Of a DNA stretch of 32,689 nucleotides, positions 15,371-23,814 are shown piece by piece. The stretch is from Parvularcula sp038745625. GTDB taxonomy: Bacteria; Pseudomonadota; Alphaproteobacteria; Caulobacterales; Parvularculaceae. Positions within the stretch are counted from its first letter, which is position 1; each line of letters starts with the position of its first letter. Under the pieces are notes generated by a model. The model was not told the origin of the DNA, made no database searches, and saw nothing but the letters and a program-made list of their open reading frames with translations. A program made the translations under genes and the position numbers. The DNA lies in the NCBI GenBank assembly GCA_038745625.1, contig JBCDLG010000028.1, forward strand, positions 1 through 32,689, written 5' to 3'.

Positions 15371-16610
15371 GACCATAGATGCAGAGGTAACCTCTGTTCG
15401 TCCGCATAGAGATAGATTGCGCTTTGCTGACGCAGTGGTCTTGTGGTCGGAAGCAGAGTGGGAGCAATTGACCCTTTGCCAGGATGCTATTTCTCAAGAT
15501 GACCCGTCGTGTGGCCGAACAGCTGCCCTGCTTGCGAGTGCGCATGCTCGTCTTGGCCATGAACGCGATGCTCAACATTGCATTGACTTAGCCAAACGGC
15601 TTGGCGTCGATCATCCATTCCTGATCGATATCATGATGGCGACTGCGCATTTGATGTTGGCTCGCATCGCGGCCTTCGCTGGCGATGCTGAGCGGCGTGA
15701 TACACACTACAAGCTGGCAAGCGCGGCTGCCCAGTTTCCGTCCTCTTTGGTGGGGATTTTTCCGGCGATGAGACTGGCCGTACGTGATTTGTCAGCATGC
15801 GGTCTCATGACCGATGCTGCGGACGTGATGGCAGCGCATATCGGCGACATCTCCAGTAGAGCCACCGTAGAAACCGAAGCCCAGATCGCGGTGGTGAAGT
15901 CGGAGGTCGGGCTGCTTCGCCAACAACTTTTCTTGGCGCAAACCCGCGGCCAGTTTTCGTCCAACACGAGTGGTGCCGTGCCTGATCGTAATGCGATTGG
16001 CCAGATGTCGGTGTCACAGCTGGGTCAGGATCTTTGGGTGCTGGAGCGAACGAATTTCAAACGAGGTGGTTTCTTCGTGGAATTCGGCGCTACCGATGGG
16101 GTCTCTCTCAGCAACACGTATCTGTTGGAGCGAGAGTTCGGTTGGCGCGGACTGCTGGCTGAGCCACACCCTGCTTATTTTGCGCAGCTCCAGCGTAACC
16201 GGACATCGACCATGGCGTCGGTTTGCATCGGCCAACGGACAGGCGATGAGGTGGAGTTCGTTTTGGCTGACGAGTTTAGTGGCATGTTGCGTCATCTCGA
16301 TCACGATTCAAATGCCAGCCGCCGCGGTGCTTACGCGAAGTTCGCCGAAAACATCCTGACGCTGAAGACGATCAGCCTGGATGAGTTTTTGGAGACCCAT
16401 AACGCGCCGAAAGATATCGATTATATCAGTGTCGATACAGAAGGCAGTGAGCTTGAGATCCTGTCGTCTTTTCCCTTCGACAAATGGAATGTTCGAAACT
16501 GGACCATCGAGCACAATTTTGCCGCCGATCGAGACGGCATCTTCGAGTTGATGAAGAGCCATGGCTACCAGCGCCGCGAGGCCGACTGGGATGACTGGTA
16601 TTTTCGTTGA
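15357..16610 (+). CDS. FkbM family methyltransferase with helical N-terminal domain
   Basis: A 417-residue protein. Residues 20-195 are mostly helical, with TPR-like pairs (ALLASAHARLGHERDAQHCIDLAKRLG). Residues 220-417 are an FkbM domain of the subfamily with SQLGQDLWVLE, FVEFGATDGVSLSNTYLLE (240-258), GWRGLLAEPHPAYF, TISLDEFLE and IDYISVDTEGSELEIL (354-369). It should transfer methyl groups from SAM to a sugar hydroxyl; the N-terminal part may bind partners. The start is TTG 15357, inside the end of the preceding gene, with AAAGGGG eight bases upstream, a convincing ribosome site. It lies 15 bases before the large glycosyltransferase. Confidence 0.9.
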   Translation: MSANETIDAEVTSVRPHRDRLRFADAVVLWSEAEWEQLTLCQDAISQDDPSCGRTAALLASAHARLGHERDAQHCIDLAKRLGVDHPFLIDIMMATAHLMLARIAAFAGDAERRDTHYKLASAAAQFPSSLVGIFPAMRLAVRDLSACGLMTDAADVMAAHIGDISSRATVETEAQIAVVKSEVGLLRQQLFLAQTRGQFSSNTSGAVPDRNAIGQMSVSQLGQDLWVLERTNFKRGGFFVEFGATDGVSLSNTYLLEREFGWRGLLAEPHPAYFAQLQRNRTSTMASVCIGQRTGDEVEFVLADEFSGMLRHLDHDSNASRRGAYAKFAENILTLKTISLDEFLETHNAPKDIDYISVDTEGSELEILSSFPFDKWNVRNWTIEHNFAADRDGIFELMKSHGYQRREADWDDWYFR

Positions 16611-16625
16611 GACAGTTGATTATTC

Positions 16626-19600
16626 ATGAAAATCCATCTTTATACACCATACTACCGATCGCAAGACGATAATCGCCACGCTGAACTCGATAGGTGTTTG
16701 GAAGCTAACGTTGCCAACCCGCTGATCGAACAGATAACGCTGTTCGTGGACGATGGGCATGTGCCGCCTATGTCAGATGACAAACTCAGAGTTGTCGATA
16801 TTGATGGCCGAGTAACTTATCGTGATTGGGTCGAGTATGCGGTATCGCGAGACGACCGTCACATCGCGATCCTCAGCAATACCGATATCTTCTTTGATGA
16901 GACGATTTGGAAACTGAATACAGTGTTTCGTGCACCTAACCGGTTTGTTGCGCTGTCTCGTCATGAGGATACGTCGTCTGGTCTCGTTCCTCACCCGAAT
17001 CCGCAATGGTCTCAGGATGTGTGGGCGATTGATACTGGCTCTGAGCTTCCCGAGGGACTGGTCAAAGCTCTCGATTTTGGCCTTGGCGTACCGCGATGCG
17101 ATAACAAAGTGGTATTCGAAGCTATCGTCCACGGTGCCGACGTCGTTAATCCGTTTCCTGATGTTCATGCGATCCATGTTCATGAATCGCAGGTGCGTCA
17201 GTATCACAAGACACTTGATCGCACTCTCGTTGGCGGTATGGGTTTCGCTGCTCCTAGTGAGACGCTCCATGCGCCTTCCAAGGTAGAGCTATCTGTCTGG
17301 CCACGGAAGGCAACAAATGTCGAGGGTCTTAAGCTGGTTGACGCGCTTCAGGTTTGGGAGCGCCAGGACGCAGAGACGATTTCAAGATCGATTGGCGTCG
17401 CCGCCTACGATCAACTTTGGCAGTACCCGGCTATAACCGAAAAGTGCGCGTTTGAGAACATCTCAAGTCGGCGACATGCGATACCTGATGATGTTCTGTA
17501 CTTCGCGTTTCCATGGGCCACGCTGATCGACAAACTCCTCAATCGTCCAGGAGAAGCCAAGAGTCTTCTCCACAACATGCGTAATGTCTCTGCTGCCGCC
17601 AAAGGCAAACGTCGTGTGGTGACAGTCTGCCAACATATTCATCTTCTGAAGTTCCAGCAAGTCTTCGCGGATGCGGGTGTCACCGACATCTTCTGGAGTC
17701 ATAAGACCAACGAGCATGATTACTGTCCGGAGCATCCTGGCATTCGGTTACATCCATTCCCGCTCTATCCGGTTCAATGTCCGTCAACGGAGATTGAGCA
17801 GGTGGGCGAAAGATCACTTTTGTTTTCCTTTGTCGGGGCGAAAGCCAAGCCGTTTTACCTGACGCAGGTCAGGACCTATATTCTCGAAGAGCTTGCCGAG
17901 CACCGGCGAGGACGCGTTCTTGGTCGCAATGACTGGCACTACAACAAGATCGTTTACGACCACCAGATCTTAGGTAAGGCGGCATCTGCCGACAACCTGG
18001 TCGATGATCGTGCGGGTGAGGAGTTCGTCCAAGGACTGCGAGAGAGCCTGTTCTCTCTATGTCCGTCAGGATCCGGACCGAATTCGATCCGTCTGTGGGA
18101 GTCGATTGCGGCTGGCTGTATTCCTGTCATTCTGGCTGACTCACATGAGCTGCCAGGAGATAGGAGACTCTGGGAGCAGGCGGTCGTCTTTTGCGAGGAG
18201 ACCCGCGAGGCTGTTCGCGCTCTGCCTGACCGACTCGAGCTGCTGGCTAGCGATGATGGTGCTATTGCCCGCATGCGCTTGGCTCTGAAACAGCTGTGGA
18301 TGCTCTATAACCCAAGTGTTTTCACCTATGATGTGGAGCGTTATCTCGCTTCAGATGGAGCGCAGGCGGATGCCTACTCCGTTGAGAAGCTCCTTTTTTC
18401 CGATCACGAATTGATTGAACTGTCTCGTCTAATCCTGGACCCCAACAAGCCTTCGGTTGATGCGGAGTACATGCTGCTGTCGTCGGTCTCGATGCGAGGG
18501 GTTATTGATCCGGTGGGTTTTGCCCGCACTTACGCCCGGCAGAAGGTGCTTCGACATGCTGTCGATGCAGCAGCGAAGCGTCGGCCAGACGCTGAATCGA
18601 CCAAGGCATGGAAACGGGCAGAACCCCTTGTCAAGAAAGAAGTTAACTTGCTGGGCCCACGGCGAGGCGAGCGGGTTCCTAGGCTGTTCGTGACGGGCCG
18701 CAGTGCCAATCGGTTGCCGTTGAACTATGAACCTTATCGCGGGCTTGCGGAGCATCGCTTTGAGTTTGTGAACAAAGAGGCGGATGCTGATCTTATTATC
18801 GTGGCAGCTAGCGATAATCTTCGCGAATACTATGAGCAGGCGCTCTGTCGGCGGAGCGACTTTTCTGGCGATAAGTTGGTTGTGCTATCTGAAGAGCCGC
18901 TTTGGGATACGACATGGGGCTTTGAGTTCGATCGCCGGATGGGGTCGGGTAAGGTCAAGAACCATCAGTATTCGTTCGCAGTACTAAACCATTTCACATC
19001 CGATATCTTCAAGTTTCATAAGATCCCCTACTTTGTGACCACGCGCGGCGACTACGCGGTGCGGTACGCCAACCTTTTCAGGCGAAATACATCGATGACG
19101 CCTACTGATCTTTTAGAAATGTGGGAGCGAGCACCTATTCGTCAGGCTTATTTTGCAGAGAAGCGGGAGCACGAGCGCTACGACTTTATGCGTCCCGACC
19201 TCGATCTCTACGGGCATTGCGGATTTCGGACAAGGATCGCTGAACAGGCACCCGAGGAGGGGCTTCTTGTAGTTGGCCAGGGATGGGGGGACGCACCGAG
19301 GCGGCAGGAACTTGCTGACTGGCACCTCGATAAATTGGCGCAACTTGACCGGCAAACCTATATCGCCTCAGCGCTCGAGAACACGCACTATCCCGACTAC
19401 ATAACAGAGAAGCTGTTTGATGCCTTTGCAGCGTGTGCGATCCCGGTTTACGCGGCGAGCCCGTCGCACAGGATAACTGAACTCGTGCCTCCTGGATCGT
19501 TTATCAACGTTTTTGGGATTGGTGCCGAGGATGCATCTCGACACCTTCAAAACTTTAAACCGGACTACGACTTCGCTCTGCTCTACCTTGAAGCGCAACA

Positions 19601-19697
19601 AGCGCTTGCTGATCTTTTTGGCGATGTCAGTGCTCTTTGGGCTGAGCGGAAACGCGTTGTGGATGCAATTGCTGACGCGTTCGAGCGCTTACGCTAG
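16626..19697 (+). CDS. Three-domain glycosyltransferase: unknown N-terminal, exostosin-like, GT10 fucosyltransferase-like
   Basis: A 1023-residue polypeptide. Residues 1-240 start KIHLYTPYYRSQDD and contain ILSNTDIFFD (82-91), a DxD-like site suggesting a GT-A fold by inference only. Residues 329-565 resemble the exostosin/GT47 domain; the clear part is SLCPSGSGPNSIRLWES then AAGCIPVILAD (477-505). Residues 685-1020 resemble GT10 alpha-1,3-fucosyltransferases: ALENTHYPDYITEKLFDAF (916-934), AIPVY, and VPPGSFINVF (954-963). No signal peptide or membrane helix is seen, so it is probably cytoplasmic. GDP-L-fucose genes gmd and fcl in the same locus could feed the GT10 part. Several sequential transfers by one protein are likely but unproven; any domain may be inactive. 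Confidence 0.85.
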   Translation: MKIHLYTPYYRSQDDNRHAELDRCLEANVANPLIEQITLFVDDGHVPPMSDDKLRVVDIDGRVTYRDWVEYAVSRDDRHIAILSNTDIFFDETIWKLNTVFRAPNRFVALSRHEDTSSGLVPHPNPQWSQDVWAIDTGSELPEGLVKALDFGLGVPRCDNKVVFEAIVHGADVVNPFPDVHAIHVHESQVRQYHKTLDRTLVGGMGFAAPSETLHAPSKVELSVWPRKATNVEGLKLVDALQVWERQDAETISRSIGVAAYDQLWQYPAITEKCAFENISSRRHAIPDDVLYFAFPWATLIDKLLNRPGEAKSLLHNMRNVSAAAKGKRRVVTVCQHIHLLKFQQVFADAGVTDIFWSHKTNEHDYCPEHPGIRLHPFPLYPVQCPSTEIEQVGERSLLFSFVGAKAKPFYLTQVRTYILEELAEHRRGRVLGRNDWHYNKIVYDHQILGKAASADNLVDDRAGEEFVQGLRESLFSLCPSGSGPNSIRLWESIAAGCIPVILADSHELPGDRRLWEQAVVFCEETREAVRALPDRLELLASDDGAIARMRLALKQLWMLYNPSVFTYDVERYLASDGAQADAYSVEKLLFSDHELIELSRLILDPNKPSVDAEYMLLSSVSMRGVIDPVGFARTYARQKVLRHAVDAAAKRRPDAESTKAWKRAEPLVKKEVNLLGPRRGERVPRLFVTGRSANRLPLNYEPYRGLAEHRFEFVNKEADADLIIVAASDNLREYYEQALCRRSDFSGDKLVVLSEEPLWDTTWGFEFDRRMGSGKVKNHQYSFAVLNHFTSDIFKFHKIPYFVTTRGDYAVRYANLFRRNTSMTPTDLLEMWERAPIRQAYFAEKREHERYDFMRPDLDLYGHCGFRTRIAEQAPEEGLLVVGQGWGDAPRRQELADWHLDKLAQLDRQTYIASALENTHYPDYITEKLFDAFAACAIPVYAASPSHRITELVPPGSFINVFGIGAEDASRHLQNFKPDYDFALLYLEAQQALADLFGDVSALWAERKRVVDAIADAFERLR

Positions 19698-19755
19698 AAG
19701 GGGGTTCCAAGGAGCGTGTTTCTCAGGGCCCTGCTGCCGCAGGCAATTGTCGAGT

Positions 19756-20517
19756 TCAGCTGGCCTCTTTCACCACACTGACGGTTTTGCCGAATTCTAT
19801 GGCTTCTTCGACTGAGCCATCGAACACAATCTCCCCGCGTCGCAAGACGAGGCCGCGGTTACAGATGCGAGCCAACAGGTCGTTGTTGTGGCTGGCTATG
19901 ACGACGATCCCGGTCGCTTGGATAAGCTTGTCCAGTCGCGCGGTCGCCTTGTCCCGGAAGTTTCGGTCGCCTGCTGAAAGCCATTCATCGAGCACCAAAA
20001 CCTCTGGCTGGAAGGCTGTCGCGATAGCAAATGTGAGGCGGAGTTTCATGCCGCTTGAATAGGATTTGAGCGGGAGTTCGAGATAATCGCCAAGTTCGGT
20101 GAAATCGGCAATCTCCCGGAAGCGCTCCTCGATCTCCTTTTCAGTGCGCCCCATATATCGGGCCCGGCTTCTAATGTTGTCATAGCCAGACGCGAGTGGG
20201 TCGAGCCCAAGATGGATCGACATCAGTGCAGAGATCGTACCTTCAATTCGGACCCGGCCCGACGTGGGGGGGAGAATAGTCGCCAAAACCCGCAATAGTG
20301 TCGACTTGCCCGCACCGTTGTGGCCGATGATCGCAAGCTTATCGCCATCCTCAATTGTGAGGTTGATGTTGCGAAGCGCAGAAACTCCCGACTTACCATG
20401 CGCGGTGCTGAACGCACCGCCAAGGTCCAACGACTTGATGGACGTCAACAGTCCTTTCGATTTGGTTTGTGAAAGGAGGAAGTGAACCTCTACGTCAGTT
20501 AGCGCAATCGACGCCAT
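19756..20517 (-). CDS. ABC transporter ATPase, polysaccharide export (Wzt/KpsT-like)
   Basis: The ATP-binding subunit of a lipid-linked or lipid-anchored polysaccharide exporter. The 253-residue protein has Walker A GHNGAGKST (65-73), the Wzt/KpsT-type signature YSSGMKLRL (153-161), Walker B VLVLDEWLSAGD (173-184) and the switch histidine at 210 in VIASHNND. The protein ends soon after the nucleotide domain, so it lacks the C-terminal carbohydrate-binding domain of long Wzt proteins that read a terminal modification. It follows the permease gene by nine bases on the minus strand and ends 58 bases from the convergent large glycosyltransferase. Confidence 0.93.
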   Translation of the reverse strand: MASIALTDVEVHFLLSQTKSKGLLTSIKSLDLGGAFSTAHGKSGVSALRNINLTIEDGDKLAIIGHNGAGKSTLLRVLATILPPTSGRVRIEGTISALMSIHLGLDPLASGYDNIRSRARYMGRTEKEIEERFREIADFTELGDYLELPLKSYSSGMKLRLTFAIATAFQPEVLVLDEWLSAGDRNFRDKATARLDKLIQATGIVVIASHNNDLLARICNRGLVLRRGEIVFDGSVEEAIEFGKTVSVVKEAS

Positions 20518-20526
20518 GCAGCGATC

Positions 20527-21453
20527 CTAACTCCAATAGCTCAAACGACGAGCGAACTGGCCGAAGACGAAGACGCCCGCCAGCGTAAACAACACGCCCG
20601 TCCCCAGCGTGACCAAAAAGCTGAGGCCAACGCCCGATTGATCGAGCAATGGCCCCCGCACGACATTGATGTAGTGGTAGAACGGATTGAGGGCGACCGC
20701 CCATTCATACTGCCCCAACCGTACTGGCTGCCAAAAGACTGGCGTCAGAAGGAAGGAGATCGTCATAACCGCATTGGTCAGTTGCAAGATGTCCCTAAAG
20801 CGCAGAGCGATCACGCCGACCGATAGGATGAACCAAAAGCCTGTCCACGCAATGATCGAGAGGCCAGCCAGAGACAACGCAATGTCGAGAACAGATGGAA
20901 CCGTACGGGTCAAAGCAAGCACAATAACCAGGACCCCGGCACGAAACAGAAAATTAAGATAGGCGAGCCCCACCGCGCGCAACGCGAACACACTCTTGGC
21001 GATCGGCGTCTCGTTGAAGGTGCTGGCACCCAAGATAAAGGCGGCCGCGCCCTCGTTGATCAATGAAGACAGCAAGCCCCACACAATCACGCCAGAGGCG
21101 ACATAGGGGAAGTAGACTTTAAGATCCGCGCCTAGGATCTGGCCGTAGAGGAGCGCCAGCCCGCTCACCATCGCCATCGTCGTCGCGGTAAGCCAGAAGG
21201 CACCGAACACGGTGTTTTGGTAGCGGTTAAAAAATGTTGCTCGGATCAGTGTTAGCAGCAGCTGAGGACGCGATAATGCCCGGCGGATATCGTTCCACGC
21301 GTAGCGAAACCTGCTCTGCCGCGCGTCAAACTCATAGACTTCAGACGGCACCTTTGGTGCCTCAGGAGCCTCATCCGGCGGCATTGTGTCGTCAGGGGCC
21401 GATGGGGAACTGGGTTCAAAAGGTGCGGGACTGGGTTGGCTGGTTCCGGTCAT
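20527..21453 (-). CDS. ABC-2 type polysaccharide export permease (Wzm/KpsM-like)
   Basis: A 308-residue inner-membrane permease. A Pro/Ser/Asp-rich cytoplasmic head (1-35) precedes an amphipathic segment, LIRATFFNRYQNTVFGAFW, then about six membrane helices, with the family-typical FLLTPVFW and ALNPFYHYINVVRGPLL near the end. With the ATPase nine bases downstream it forms the exporter for the glycan of this locus, after assembly on a lipid carrier in the cytoplasm. The proline-rich head is longer than in most KpsM/Wzm proteins and could include a misplaced start, but no better start with a ribosome site was seen. Confidence 0.92.
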   Translation of the reverse strand: MTGTSQPSPAPFEPSSPSAPDDTMPPDEAPEAPKVPSEVYEFDARQSRFRYAWNDIRRALSRPQLLLTLIRATFFNRYQNTVFGAFWLTATTMAMVSGLALLYGQILGADLKVYFPYVASGVIVWGLLSSLINEGAAAFILGASTFNETPIAKSVFALRAVGLAYLNFLFRAGVLVIVLALTRTVPSVLDIALSLAGLSIIAWTGFWFILSVGVIALRFRDILQLTNAVMTISFLLTPVFWQPVRLGQYEWAVALNPFYHYINVVRGPLLDQSGVGLSFLVTLGTGVLFTLAGVFVFGQFARRLSYWS

Positions 21454-21571
21454 GGCGGGTGGTCAAGCTCACTTATTCCGATCGACCGGGGAAGGCCCCT
21501 CGAGTGCCCAATCGCGCGTTGTTGGCGTATAACGGGTGGCCCTATCTCAGGCAAGCGGTCCGCATGGGTGG
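21454..21571. other. Gap between GT2 gene and exporter permease
   Basis: These 118 bases separate two leftward genes. No gene, clear promoter, hairpin with T tract or repeat was recognised. The GT2 gene is probably cotranscribed with the exporter through this gap. Confidence 0.4.
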
Positions 21572-22669
21572 TCATCGCTCGTGTGAGGTGAGAGCAACTT
21601 TTCGCAATTGTACGGGGTGCTTGCCCGCCTTGATGACCACCTGAACAGTCCGGCCCGCTTCTATCCTTGTCGTGGGTTCGCAGCGGAGCGTCGTTTTGTT
21701 GAGCCGCGTTAGCTCAACAGGTGCACCGTCAACCAGAACGCAGCTGACATTTGCACTATCACTGACATGAATGTCGATCACGTCCGGCGCTTCGGCTTGA
21801 TAGTGAGCAAGGGGAACGAGCGATTTCTCCCGAATAAGCCCGTCTGCAGACAGACCATAAACTACCTTCCGACCACGAACAAAAGTTCTCACAGCCAGAC
21901 TCTGAAGGGCAGCTGGCCGAATACGATCCAAGGTGTTTTGGATAGCGAACGAGCGGAAGATCTTCCGCTGCCGCTCTTCAGGAGCATAGGTTTTGATCAG
22001 CCTTTTGAGCTCATCCTGGCGCCGTTTGTTGAACGAGGCTGTCTTGGTGTCCGCTCCCCATAACACCATAGAGAGAGGTTCGTCGATAAAGCCGAAACGA
22101 GCACCTGAAGCATAGAGCCTGAGCCACAGGTCCCAATCCATCGTGTAATGAAGAGCCTTATCCACTCCGCCCACATCATCGGTCGGCTTGCGGCGAAAGA
22201 AACACGATGGCTGTGATATGATCCCTGATTCAAGAAGGCGCGGGCCGGGCGGCTCGACGGCCCAGTGGAACCCCGTCATAGCCCCTTCATCATTCAAGAT
22301 AGATGAATGTCCGTAGACAACGTCTAGTTTCGGATCGGCTGCAAATGCGTCAACGGCATGTTGGAGCGCATTCGGAAACAAGATGTCGTCGGCATTTAAC
22401 CACCCAAGAACCTCACCGTCTATGTTGTTCCACCCTTCGCAAATGGCATCCGACTGTCCGCCGTCAGGGCCGTGACGACGATAGGCGAGGCGCACGCCAA
22501 AACGAGGGCTGACCCTGTCGACGAGATCCTCCACGCGGGCATCACCCGATGCATCCAAAACGGCAACGTTCAGCGCGACATTTTGACAGATGAGGCTTTC
22601 AAGTGCGAATGCGAGAAAAGGATGCCATGATCCTATAGGGACAGAAATGGCAAACGTAGGATCGGGCAT
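21572..22669 (-). CDS. Glycosyltransferase family 2 with C-terminal beta-rich extension
   Basis: A 365-residue GT2 enzyme. FAISVPIGSWHPFLAFALESL opens the GT-A fold, VAVLDASGD follows, and GEVLGWLNADDILFPNAL carries the DxD-type metal site near 90-105. MDWDLWLRLYASG is the acceptor-side motif of this subfamily, similar to the GT2 at 5989. The final 75 residues (DVIDIHVSDSANVSCVLVDG and on) look beta-rich and are not part of a normal GT2 domain; they might bind glycan. I chose ATG 22669, where homology-like sequence begins; a GTG at 22762 gives 31 extra residues. It leads the leftward exporter operon. Confidence 0.87.
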   Translation of the reverse strand: MPDPTFAISVPIGSWHPFLAFALESLICQNVALNVAVLDASGDARVEDLVDRVSPRFGVRLAYRRHGPDGGQSDAICEGWNNIDGEVLGWLNADDILFPNALQHAVDAFAADPKLDVVYGHSSILNDEGAMTGFHWAVEPPGPRLLESGIISQPSCFFRRKPTDDVGGVDKALHYTMDWDLWLRLYASGARFGFIDEPLSMVLWGADTKTASFNKRRQDELKRLIKTYAPEERQRKIFRSFAIQNTLDRIRPAALQSLAVRTFVRGRKVVYGLSADGLIREKSLVPLAHYQAEAPDVIDIHVSDSANVSCVLVDGAPVELTRLNKTTLRCEPTTRIEAGRTVQVVIKAGKHPVQLRKVALTSHER

Positions 22670-22815
22670 GAAGACGTGGTTTCGAGCGGCGTCGAGTGGA
22701 CTGCCGTCGGACTTCCTATTGGTGGGCGCAGCTGTAAACCCTCTTGTTGACGTCGAAGACACTTTTGCGACGATTGATCGTGCAGGATTGTGTCGAAAGA
22801 GTGTAGGCTAAGAAC

Positions 22816-23814
22816 ATGTCAACGTCAGACCTTGCGACCCCAGAGCGTTCCGCGTCAACGAATCCGGCGACGAAAGACGATGAGCATCTTCTCACGCAGG
22901 CCGAGTACTCGAGTTATCAGCAGGGCACCGCTGCGCTGACCAATCGGTGTCTCGACTATCCCCGCACAGTGAGTATCGAGACGCAAGTGCGATGCAACGC
23001 AAAGTGTAGCTTTTGTCCTTACCCGGAGTCACCGCGCAAGGGCGATGAAATGTCCACGCCTTTGTTCGAAAAGATTATAGATGATCTGTCGATCATGCCG
23101 CCAAACCACAAGTTTCAGATGACTTTGTCGCGCATCAACGAACCGCTGCTCGATCATCGGTTGGAGACGTTTCATCGAAGGATTGCGGACAAACTTCCTG
23201 GTGCAGTTGTAAGCTTTTGGAGCAACGGAACCATGCTTCGGGAGGGTGCGTTTGAGTGGATGGCGGGCCATCAAGGGGCGTCGCTCTTCATTTCACTGAA
23301 CGCTGTGAATGAAGCGGATCATGTTCGTCTCATGGGTTTTGGGTTAGAGCGTGTCTTGATCAACCTGGACCGCGTTCATCAGTTGAAGGACAAAGGCGAG
23401 TTTCCCGTCGAAGTAAAACTACGTGCGCCCTATGAGTCTGAACAGCAGGCTCGACAGATGAAGGACTTCTGCACCCAGCGCTGGCCGCTATTTTCGCTTG
23501 GGCTGAGGCCATTCTTTGAATGGGTCGGTGGCAGCTCAAAGGGTGGGCATGAGCGTGATGAGACCACTGCTCGTCGTGCGGAAACGGCGGCAGCACTCAA
23601 TTTCTCCTGTGCGCAGTGGTTTGACCTTCATGTGTTGGCGAGTGGCTACGCCACCAAGTGTTGTATCGATGAGACCGGGTTTGTTGGCGAAGACCGGTAT
23701 GATCTTTCGAAGCACCACGCTCTTGATGTGTACGCCCACAGCCGATGGCTGAGAGACGAACTACCAGATCGCTCGGGTGTCTCAGGATGCGGAGGGTGCC
23801 GCCATCTCGGCTAG
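22816..23814 (+). CDS. Radical SAM/SPASM domain protein
   Basis: A 332-residue radical SAM enzyme. The iron-sulfur cluster motif is CNAKCSFCPY with cysteines at 60, 64 and 67, preceded by TVSIETQVR. The C-terminal part has a SPASM-like cysteine set: SCAQWFDLHV, TKCCIDE and GCGGCRH near the end, for one or two auxiliary clusters. Relatives in surface-glycan loci are thought to modify sugars or lipid carriers, but the substrate here is unknown. Divergent from the GT2 at 22669 across 146 bases, and convergent with the fused methyltransferase, sharing a CTAG at the stop codons. A weak AGG lies before the ATG. Confidence 0.88.
   Translation: MSTSDLATPERSASTNPATKDDEHLLTQAEYSSYQQGTAALTNRCLDYPRTVSIETQVRCNAKCSFCPYPESPRKGDEMSTPLFEKIIDDLSIMPPNHKFQMTLSRINEPLLDHRLETFHRRIADKLPGAVVSFWSNGTMLREGAFEWMAGHQGASLFISLNAVNEADHVRLMGFGLERVLINLDRVHQLKDKGEFPVEVKLRAPYESEQQARQMKDFCTQRWPLFSLGLRPFFEWVGGSSKGGHERDETTARRAETAAALNFSCAQWFDLHVLASGYATKCCIDETGFVGEDRYDLSKHHALDVYAHSRWLRDELPDRSGVSGCGGCRHLG

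Noticed and set aside
19698..19755. Terminator between the large glycosyltransferase and the ABC ATPase
   Set aside because: A CCTGC/GCAGG hairpin is present around 19730-19743, but it is short and no T tract follows.
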